Source: Paenibacillus riograndensis SBR5 (GTDB lineage: Bacteria > Bacillota > Bacilli > Paenibacillales > Paenibacillaceae). From it: a stretch of 64,000 nt of DNA. Below the pieces are notes generated by a model, which saw nothing but the letters and a program-made list of their open reading frames with translations, was not told the origin of the DNA and did no database searches. The translations under genes were made by a program, and so were the position numbers. Positions within the stretch are counted from its first letter, which is position 1, and each line of letters opens with the position of its first letter. The stretch covers positions 7,557,903 to 7,621,902 of the forward strand of contig NZ_LN831776.1 of assembly GCF_000981585.1 (NCBI RefSeq). The letters are read 5' to 3'. Shown piece after piece: positions 57,948-64,000 of the stretch.

Positions 57948-59072
57948 TTACAATACTCTCTGAACCCAGCTGTCCATGAGGCTGCCGGGATGGATGCCCA
58001 GTTCATTATGCAGAAGCGCTTTGAATTTCTCGTAGTGTTTCCTGAATCCGACAAAATCACCCAGATCGGCATAGCTCCGGAGCGCCAGCCGGCAAATCTC
58101 CTCCGAATACGGGTCGACCTCCTGCAGGGACAGCAGCCGGGTCAAAGCCTCACGCGGCCGTGCCGAACCCAGTTCATATTCGGCAGACCGGAGAGCCATC
58201 TGCACATAGGCGGTCTGCAGCTCCTTGCGCTTCGGCTCGGCCCAGTCATAGTGATGCTCGTCCAGATAATCTCCCCGGTACAAGGACAGCACTTTATCCC
58301 GGCTGGCCCACTCCTGATCCGTCTCCACAGGAGTTCCGCACCAGCCCCGTACGAAGTCCTCCACATCAAAGGACACGTCCTCATAGGTTAGACGGTAACG
58401 CTCCTGAGAGAACTCGACAAGCACGTTCATCCCCCAGGTCTTCAGCAGTTTGCGGATGTGGTAGACCGTTGTGTGCAGATTGGTAACCGCTTTCTCCGGC
58501 TTGAAGTCCGGCCAGACCAGATCCACAATGGTATCCTTGAGTATCCATTGCCCGCGGTTATGGAGCAACAGGGCAAATACCTCCTGCGCTTTGCTGGTCC
58601 GCCACTGCAGCTTCCTTCCAGGTTCGCTGGTGTCCAGAAATTCCAGCCGCCTGAAGCCGAGAATGGAGAGGGCCCGTGCTTCTGCAGCGGACTCCGCCTC
58701 CCGCGCTGACTGCTTCTCACGGCTCTGCAGCCGCTCCAGCGTTTTGCCTAGCCGCTGCGAGGTTACCGGCTTCAGCAGGTAATCAATCGCGTTCAGCTCA
58801 AAAGCCTCAATGGCATACTCGCTGTAGGCTGTAATGTAGACGATACGGATGCTGCGGTCCAGGACCGCGATATGTTCCGCTGCCTCAAGCCCGTTCATCT
58901 CCGGCATGCCGATATCGAGAAAGACAATATCAGCCCGCTCCTGCTGCAGGTGCTGGAGGCCCAGCCGTGCCGAGGTATACTTTCCGCTGATCTCCAGCCG
59001 TCCATCCTTGGCCAGCAGGCGTTCAAGGTGCTGAAGCGCAGGTTTCTCATCGTCGATCAATATTGCCTTCAT
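57948..59072 (-). CDS. Response regulator with OmpR-type wing and BTAD domain (SARP-like)
   Basis: This 374-residue regulator has a receiver (MKAILIDDEKPALQHLERLL, phospho-Asp in DIVFLDIGMPEMNGLEA, Lys in DYLLKPVTSQRL), a linker, a Trans_reg_C-type winged helix (LLHNRGQWILKDTIVDLVWP, NLHTTVYHIRKLLKTWGMNV) and a C-terminal bacterial transcriptional activator domain of TPR-like helices (YRGDYLDEHHYDWAEPKRKE, LLSLQEVDPYSEEICRLALR). It is encoded 30 bp after the hybrid kinase and should receive its phosphate. ATG 59072 has GAGGTG at good spacing; GTG 59084 lacks an SD. Targets are unknown. Confidence 0.92.
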   Translation of the reverse strand: MKAILIDDEKPALQHLERLLAKDGRLEISGKYTSARLGLQHLQQERADIVFLDIGMPEMNGLEAAEHIAVLDRSIRIVYITAYSEYAIEAFELNAIDYLLKPVTSQRLGKTLERLQSREKQSAREAESAAEARALSILGFRRLEFLDTSEPGRKLQWRTSKAQEVFALLLHNRGQWILKDTIVDLVWPDFKPEKAVTNLHTTVYHIRKLLKTWGMNVLVEFSQERYRLTYEDVSFDVEDFVRGWCGTPVETDQEWASRDKVLSLYRGDYLDEHHYDWAEPKRKELQTAYVQMALRSAEYELGSARPREALTRLLSLQEVDPYSEEICRLALRSYADLGDFVGFRKHYEKFKALLHNELGIHPGSLMDSWVQRVL

Positions 59073-59102
59073 GGGCCAGATCACCTCTTGTTTCCTAGTT
59101 CT

Positions 59103-62100
59103 TCAGGGTGTTCCCGTTCTCGGTATGGTATAAGAAATCGTCGTCCCCTGGTCCGGCATGCTTATGACAGACAGGCCTGCTCCGTACATTTTGAGCAGCC
59201 GGCGCTGAATGTTGCGGAGGCCGATGCCTCCTTCGGTCCGCTCATCCGACAGAATATCAGCGATCCGCTCCTGCGTCATGCCAATGCCATCATCCGTTAC
59301 GGCAACAACCAGATGACCGGGAAGCTGTCTGATGGACAAGGTTACGGTACCGCCGGATTCCTTCTGCATCAGCCCGTGGTTCACGGCATTCTCAACAATC
59401 GGTTGAATGGAGAGCGGCGGCACCAGCGCCATCGTATCCTGCGGCAGATCAAAAACAATGTTGAGACGGTCATCAAAGCGTGCTTTTTCCAGGGCAAGAT
59501 ACGATCTTACCAGCTCCAGCTCTTTCTCGATTGGCACAGTCTGTCCGCGGTTCTGGAAGTCGAAGCTGCTGCGCAGATACTGGCTTAGATCCAAAAGCAG
59601 CTCCGTAGCCATATCAGGATCATCGGGGCAGACCGAGATAATGGCATTCAGCGCATTGTACAGAAAATGCGGTTTGATCTGGGCCTGCAAAAAGGCGATT
59701 TCCGTCTGTACCGAGGTGCGGATGGATTTGCGCATATCCAGCAGCGTACGCACACGCGCCTTGAATTCACGGAGATCTACCGGTGTACTCAGGTAATCAT
59801 TGGCACCCGCCTCAAAGGCAGCCTGGATATCCTCCGGCCGGTTGCTGGCTGTAAGCACCAGAATAGGCAGCTCTGAAAGGACAAACCGTTCGCGGATCGC
59901 TTTGCATAAAACAAAGCCGGACATACCGGGCATGACCCAATCGGTAATAATCAGATCCAGTTCAGGAAAGTCCCGCATTTGCAAAAGCGCCTCGGGACCG
60001 CTCTCCGCTGTGATGACCGTATGATTCTCCAGACGCAGCGCATTGGCCAGCACCTGGCGGTTGACGGGATCATTATCCACGATCAGAATGAAGCAGCATT
60101 CTTCTCCGCCAAGGAGATGGGGCGGCAGCCCGCCTTCCATTTCCATAGCGGCTGCAGTCTCCCATCCCGTAGGCTCCAGAACCTCCTGATCCGTAAAGGC
60201 TGTTTTCTCCTTTAATATCGGCAGTGTAAAGGTAAATTCCGAGCCTTCCCCCGGGGTAGATTGCACTTCAATCCTTCCGCCGTTCAGCTCCACCAGCTTC
60301 TGGGTAATGCTGAGGCCCAAACCGAGCTCATGATAGATTTTTTTGGCATCCGCAGCATCCGGATCATAGGCGTCAAAAATCGTTCCCAGACGCTCAGGCG
60401 CAATCCCCTGTCCGGTATCCGCCACGATGACGGCCACATACTCTTCTATAACCTTGGCAGAGAGCGTTATCACACCTTTATGGGTATGATTCACGGCATT
60501 TGCCAGCAAATTGAACAGAATCTGGGACAGGCGTTCCTCGTCCGTCTCCAGCAGCGGCAGCGGCTCCGGCAGCTCCAGCCTGAACTCCAGGCCCCTCCTT
60601 GCGGATATGTGGCTGGTAACCTCCATGACAGAGGAAGCAACCATACGCAAGTCCACTGCCTGCCGCTTCAGAAACAAATCCCCGTGGTTCAGCTTGGCGA
60701 AATCCGCCATGTCGTTGATTAACGAGCCCAGGCGTTTGCCCGTCGAGACAATCATGGACAGCTGTCCCTTTTGCTGCGGACTTAATGATCCTGAAGCGCC
60801 TTCAGCCAATGTCTGGGCCATATTCACAATGCCCTGCAGCGGCTTGCGCAGTTCATATGAGGTATCCGCCATGAAATCGTCCTTCAGGCCATCCAGGGTT
60901 ACCAAACGGCGGGACAGCTGCTCTACCTCAAGAAACGAGGACTTGTATTTGCGGGTCATCACTATGGCTTGAACGAACCCGAACAGGACAATCTCGTAAG
61001 AAACCACATTATAGCTGAGGTGCACACGGGATATGCTGATCAGATAATACAGAATCACTACACTCAGGCTCTCAATGCTGACCATCATGAGAAACATATT
61101 TTTGGGTTGCTGCTTGGTGCCCTTGACCATGACATAGAGCACAAAGCTGAGGCTGACAGAACCCCAGGTGAGCAGCAGAGTCTCCAGGAAGCTGAAATAA
61201 TAGGCAGGTACGCATACCGCGATAACCAGCAGCAGGGAAGTAATGAACTTGGAAGCCTTCATCACAGCCTGGGGCATCGGATAATTAATGGAGTTGGCCA
61301 CGTACCGGAGCAGATAATAGTAGACCAGCGTGGAAGAGATTAGCTGCAGCTTTAGTACGATTTCATAAGGCAGGCCGGGCAGGCCGCTGGCAATCAGCTT
61401 TTCTCCGTGGGTCAGAATATACACGAACGCCGACATGCAGAACAGGCCCAGATGCAGCGTGATCCCCCGGCCTTCCCTGACTCTGGAGAACATCAGAAGA
61501 AATATGGATAGAATGAAAAAGCCGCACATCGCCGCGCCATCCGCAATCAGCGCAAATTCCCGGTGCTTCAGAATGGCGGTCTGGTCTCCAATGATGACCG
61601 GCTGGACAATCCCGCCCGAAGAGTAGCTGTAATTGGACACTTGCACAATGATCTCCAGCCTGTCCCCGGCGACAGACGCAAAGCCCATATAAGGAATGTT
61701 ATTCTGCTTGCCGGCTGAGACAGAACTGGACGGAATACCGCTATTCCCAATCTCCTGACCGTTCATAAACACTTTGCTTGCCGTACGGATATTGCTCGTC
61801 CTCAGGCCGTAAACGGCGGTTTCTCCTGGCGTGATCAAGGCCTGCATCCGGTATGTGGCGTAGCCTTTAGCCGTCCTTTTGCCGCTCGCGGAAATATAAC
61901 CATTCCATTTATCCGGGACATTGATCATTGTGGAGGCAGCAGGCGGCGGCCCATCCCCCGGCTGGAAATCTTCGGGGTCAAGCAGCATATTGCGGTAGAA
62001 CTCCCACTCCCCGTCAAGCCTGACCAGACCATCCGATCCGAAGTCCCAATCGCGCAAATCCATAAGTCCATGCCGCAAAACCGGCTTATTCTGTGCATCC

Positions 62101-62183
62101 GTTATCAGTTGAACGGTTGAGAACAGCGGAAGAATGAGAACCAGCAGCAGACTGCCTGCAATACTCAGCCAATATTTCTTCAT
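59103..62183 (-). CDS. 7TM hybrid kinase: Tyr-substituted HisKA, HATPase, receiver, LytS-type kinase
   Basis: This 1026-residue sensor has an extracytoplasmic N-terminal domain (DLRDWDFGSDGLVRLDGEWE) and seven membrane helices (7TMR-DISM type, about 205-400). A HisKA-like helix follows, DDFMADTSYELRKPLQGIV, where Tyr 443 stands at the phospho-acceptor His position. Next come HATPase_c (LFNLLANAVNHTHKG), a receiver (LILIVDNDPVNRQVL to LIITDWVMPGMSGF), and a His_kinase domain with intact His 839 (AQIKPHFLYNALNAI), then a second HATPase (LSIQPIVENAVNHG). The first kinase module probably acts as sensor or ATPase only, and the second phosphorylates. ATG 62183 has GGAGGGGAG; it pairs with the BTAD regulator. 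Confidence 0.92.
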   Translation of the reverse strand: MKKYWLSIAGSLLLVLILPLFSTVQLITDAQNKPVLRHGLMDLRDWDFGSDGLVRLDGEWEFYRNMLLDPEDFQPGDGPPPAASTMINVPDKWNGYISASGKRTAKGYATYRMQALITPGETAVYGLRTSNIRTASKVFMNGQEIGNSGIPSSSVSAGKQNNIPYMGFASVAGDRLEIIVQVSNYSYSSGGIVQPVIIGDQTAILKHREFALIADGAAMCGFFILSIFLLMFSRVREGRGITLHLGLFCMSAFVYILTHGEKLIASGLPGLPYEIVLKLQLISSTLVYYYLLRYVANSINYPMPQAVMKASKFITSLLLVIAVCVPAYYFSFLETLLLTWGSVSLSFVLYVMVKGTKQQPKNMFLMMVSIESLSVVILYYLISISRVHLSYNVVSYEIVLFGFVQAIVMTRKYKSSFLEVEQLSRRLVTLDGLKDDFMADTSYELRKPLQGIVNMAQTLAEGASGSLSPQQKGQLSMIVSTGKRLGSLINDMADFAKLNHGDLFLKRQAVDLRMVASSVMEVTSHISARRGLEFRLELPEPLPLLETDEERLSQILFNLLANAVNHTHKGVITLSAKVIEEYVAVIVADTGQGIAPERLGTIFDAYDPDAADAKKIYHELGLGLSITQKLVELNGGRIEVQSTPGEGSEFTFTLPILKEKTAFTDQEVLEPTGWETAAAMEMEGGLPPHLLGGEECCFILIVDNDPVNRQVLANALRLENHTVITAESGPEALLQMRDFPELDLIITDWVMPGMSGFVLCKAIRERFVLSELPILVLTASNRPEDIQAAFEAGANDYLSTPVDLREFKARVRTLLDMRKSIRTSVQTEIAFLQAQIKPHFLYNALNAIISVCPDDPDMATELLLDLSQYLRSSFDFQNRGQTVPIEKELELVRSYLALEKARFDDRLNIVFDLPQDTMALVPPLSIQPIVENAVNHGLMQKESGGTVTLSIRQLPGHLVVAVTDDGIGMTQERIADILSDERTEGGIGLRNIQRRLLKMYGAGLSVISMPDQGTTISYTIPRTGTP

Positions 62184-62243
62184 CCTCTCTCCCCTCCCAT
62201 CCGCGATTAGCAAATTATACCGTGGAACACTTTAATAGATAAA

Positions 62244-62280
62244 GCAAAAAAGCCGATTCCAATTATATTTCGGAATCGGC
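62244..62280 (-). terminator. Terminator of the xpt-pbuX operon
   Basis: On the minus strand GCCGATTCC pairs with GGAATCGGC around an 11-nt AT-rich loop, followed by TTTTTTGCTTT. Confidence 0.9.
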
Positions 62281-62315
62281 CGATGGACTTTTTAGCGTTC
62301 AGGACTTGCAATATT

Positions 62316-63620
62316 TTACTTCACATGGACCTCGGGTACAGTGGCAGCCGGGGCTGCGTTCTCCTGAGTTCTGGAGAGGAAGATATTCAGGATAATGGCC
62401 GTCAGCGAGCCGGAGACAATTCCGTTCTGAAGCAGCATTCTGGCGAATTCAGGCAGCTGGTCGAACATGGAGGGCAGCACTGCTGACCCCAGCCCCACAG
62501 CGATACTGCAAGCCGCAATCAGCAGGTTGCCGTCCTTGCGCAGATCGACCTCAGAGAGGATCGACATCCCGGACGCCGCCACCGAACCGAACATAACAAT
62601 CATCGCGCCGCCAAGTACGGCATTCGGCACCACGGTCGTCAACGCCGCCAGCTTGGGCAGCAGGCCGAGCACAACCATAATTCCGCCTGCTGCAAAAATA
62701 ACATTGCGCGTCTTGACGCGGGTCAGCGACAGCAGGCCGACATTCTGGGAAAACGCCGTATACGGGAAGGCGTTGAACAGACCGCCCAGCATGATCGCAA
62801 GCCCTTCGGAGCGCAGGCCGTTCACGACTTGCTTCTGCTCAACCTGCTGGTCCGTAGCCTTGCCTACGGCAAAATACACACCCGTTGATTCCACCATAGA
62901 GACGATGTTGACGATAATCATCGTGAAGATGGCGGTAATGCTGAATTCAGGCCACCCGAAATAGAATGGCTGGGCAATGCTGACCCACGAGGCGCTGCCC
63001 ACGGTAGAGAAATGAACGATACCCATCGCATAACCGATCACGGTTCCGGCCACGAGCCCGACCAGGACCGATACCGAGCGCATGAAGCCTGTCGTGAACC
63101 GGTTCACGGCCAGAATCACAAGCAGCGTGATGAGGCCCAGCAGCAGATTCCGGGGCGCTCCGAAATCGGCGCTGCCCTGGCCTCCCGCCACATTATTCAT
63201 GGCTACCGGAATCAATGACAAGCCGATGATCGTGACTACAGAGCCGGTAACTACTGTAGGGAAGAACTTCAGCAGCTTTCCGTAGACCGGGGCTGCCAGA
63301 ACGACGAACAAGCCGGAGATAATAATCGCGCCGTAGGCCGTCGCCAGATTAGAGCCTGAAGCGATGGCGATGATCGGGCTGACCGCAGTAAATGTGCAGC
63401 CCAGCACCACCGGAAGCCCGCTGCCGAAATGCTTGCTGCTGATAATCTGCAGCAGGGTAGCCAGGCCGCAGGTGAACAGATCCGCCGCGATCAGGTAGGC
63501 CATTTGTGTTCCGCTTAGATTCAGCGCCCCACCGACAACAAGCGGCACAATGACCGCCCCGGCATACATCGCCAGCACATGCTGCAGCCCGAGGGCCAAT
63601 ATTTTCTGTTTGCTTAACAT
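62316..63620 (-). CDS. pbuX: Xanthine permease (NCS2 family)
   Basis: This 434-residue nucleobase:cation symporter has the N-terminal LALGLQHVLAMYAGAVIVPL typical of NCS2/UraA proteins, PVVLGCTFTAVSPIIAIASG, the transport motif IVSMVESTGVYFAVGKATDQ and AFPYTAFSQNVGLLSLTRVK. About 14 helices are expected. Its start overlaps the 3' end of xpt by 7 bp, the standard xpt-pbuX operon, which in relatives is controlled by PurR and a guanine riboswitch; any such leader lies beyond the window edge. Confidence 0.95.
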   Translation of the reverse strand: MLSKQKILALGLQHVLAMYAGAVIVPLVVGGALNLSGTQMAYLIAADLFTCGLATLLQIISSKHFGSGLPVVLGCTFTAVSPIIAIASGSNLATAYGAIIISGLFVVLAAPVYGKLLKFFPTVVTGSVVTIIGLSLIPVAMNNVAGGQGSADFGAPRNLLLGLITLLVILAVNRFTTGFMRSVSVLVGLVAGTVIGYAMGIVHFSTVGSASWVSIAQPFYFGWPEFSITAIFTMIIVNIVSMVESTGVYFAVGKATDQQVEQKQVVNGLRSEGLAIMLGGLFNAFPYTAFSQNVGLLSLTRVKTRNVIFAAGGIMVVLGLLPKLAALTTVVPNAVLGGAMIVMFGSVAASGMSILSEVDLRKDGNLLIAACSIAVGLGSAVLPSMFDQLPEFARMLLQNGIVSGSLTAIILNIFLSRTQENAAPAATVPEVHVK

Positions 63621-64000
63621 TCTACACTCTCCTTGATCATTTCTGCTGTATTCGGATTTCCGATGAAATGGATTTCCCCCGGCGACATCGACGAGATTCT
63701 GGCCAGTGCATGGACAGCAATACCCCTGTCTTCAAGCAGGCTCCGGCCTTCCTGAAAGCTTTTCTCGATTACACAGCCCACGCCCAGCAGCTCTGCTCCC
63801 GATTCGTTCACAATATCCGCCAGTCCCACCAGCGCTGCCCCCGTAGCCAGAAAGTCATCGACAATCAGCACTTTATCCCCCGGACCCAGGTACTTCCGCG
63901 AGATGCTGATCCGGTAATCCTCCTGACGGGTGAAGGAATGCACCGGTGCCGAATAGACGCCTTCGGACTGGGTAACAGCTTTCTTTTTCTTGGCATAAAT
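63614..64000 (-). CDS. xpt: Xanthine phosphoribosyltransferase, C-terminal part
   Basis: The gene runs off the right edge; 128 residues plus stop are visible, of about 190 in the family. The PRPP-binding motif VLIVDDFLATGAALVGLADI, upstream YAKKKKAVTQ and the later GVGCVIEKSFQEGRSLLEDR match Xpt. It converts xanthine and PRPP to XMP. The frame is open to base 64000, and the GTG/Val at 63943 is internal, not a start. Confidence 0.93.
   Translation of the reverse strand: MYAKKKKAVTQSEGVYSAPVHSFTRQEDYRISISRKYLGPGDKVLIVDDFLATGAALVGLADIVNESGAELLGVGCVIEKSFQEGRSLLEDRGIAVHALARISSMSPGEIHFIGNPNTAEMIKESVEC

Noticed and set aside
62214..62315. Promoter and riboswitch for pbuX
   Set aside because: This spacer is downstream of pbuX, not upstream; any guanine riboswitch would precede xpt, beyond base 64000.

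Overview
The window looks like a chromosomal segment of a Paenibacillus-type Bacillota. Shine-Dalgarno sites are strong (AGGAGG type) and GTG/TTG starts are frequent. The gene families point the same way: HxlAB with HxlR-type regulators, a YdjO/cold-shock pair, YesMN-type two-component systems, many LacI-type regulators and a GH65 sugar operon. Base composition is moderately GC-rich, with AT-rich intergenic regions. I recognise no phage, transposase, integrase, tRNA, rRNA or CRISPR array. The assignment rests on family recognition by eye; no search was run.

Layout. 1-2.1 kb: the tail of a Crp/Fnr regulator, an aldehyde dehydrogenase and a RidA-like protein. 2.2-3.3 kb: two adjacent tandem repeat arrays, both with a 51-bp period. 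3.3-6.3 kb: a large GGDEF-EAL sensor. 6.6-10.1 kb: a secreted glycosidase, a LacI regulator and a DinB protein, then a repeat-rich stretch. 10.8-19.1 kb: a minus-strand operon for import and phosphorolysis of an alpha-glucoside. It holds a LacI regulator, a binding protein, two permeases and a fused GH65 phosphorylase-beta-phosphoglucomutase, with GAAAAGCTTTTC operators. 19.5-24.6 kb: a luciferase-like oxidoreductase, a TasA-like LPDTA surface protein with its class D sortase, and peptidase T. 24.7-28.8 kb: an electrophile/formaldehyde group with two HxlR-type regulators, an OYE reductase, a cupin and hxlAB. 29-35 kb: MATE pump, methyltransferase, and a YesMN-type system with an orphan binding protein. 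35.5-42.3 kb: YdjO, cold-shock protein, MBL-fold hydrolase, HAD phosphatase, copper-amine-oxidase-like protein, L31, acetyltransferase and an atypical SDR.

42.9-51.6 kb is a six-gene exopolysaccharide operon resembling Listeria pssA-E plus pssZ. It encodes a GH8 lipoprotein, a GT-C-like membrane protein, a DUF2334 protein, a GT2 synthase, a BcsB-like protein and a membrane protein with a degenerate GGDEF domain that keeps the RxxD c-di-GMP I-site. The GT2 has no PilZ domain, so the last gene is the probable c-di-GMP receptor, and the GGDEF-EAL protein at 3.3-6.3 kb could supply or remove the ligand. 52.3-56.5 kb is a second compact operon around a YjfC/YgiC-type ATP-grasp ligase. Its partners are a Gly/Ser-tailed YgiB-like protein, a lipoprotein, a DUF350 membrane protein and a K+ channel. 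56.5-64 kb: an MFS pump, a BTAD response regulator, a double hybrid kinase whose first phospho-acceptor His is Tyr, then pbuX and the end of xpt.

The most unusual signal is a superfamily of short hairpin-bearing repeats whose copies are spaced 51 bp apart, with occasional 52 and 62. It occurs as large tandem arrays (2.2-3.3 kb) and as small clusters of mixed orientation (9.3-9.5, 10.4-10.5, 20.9-21.1 and 51.9-52.1 kb).
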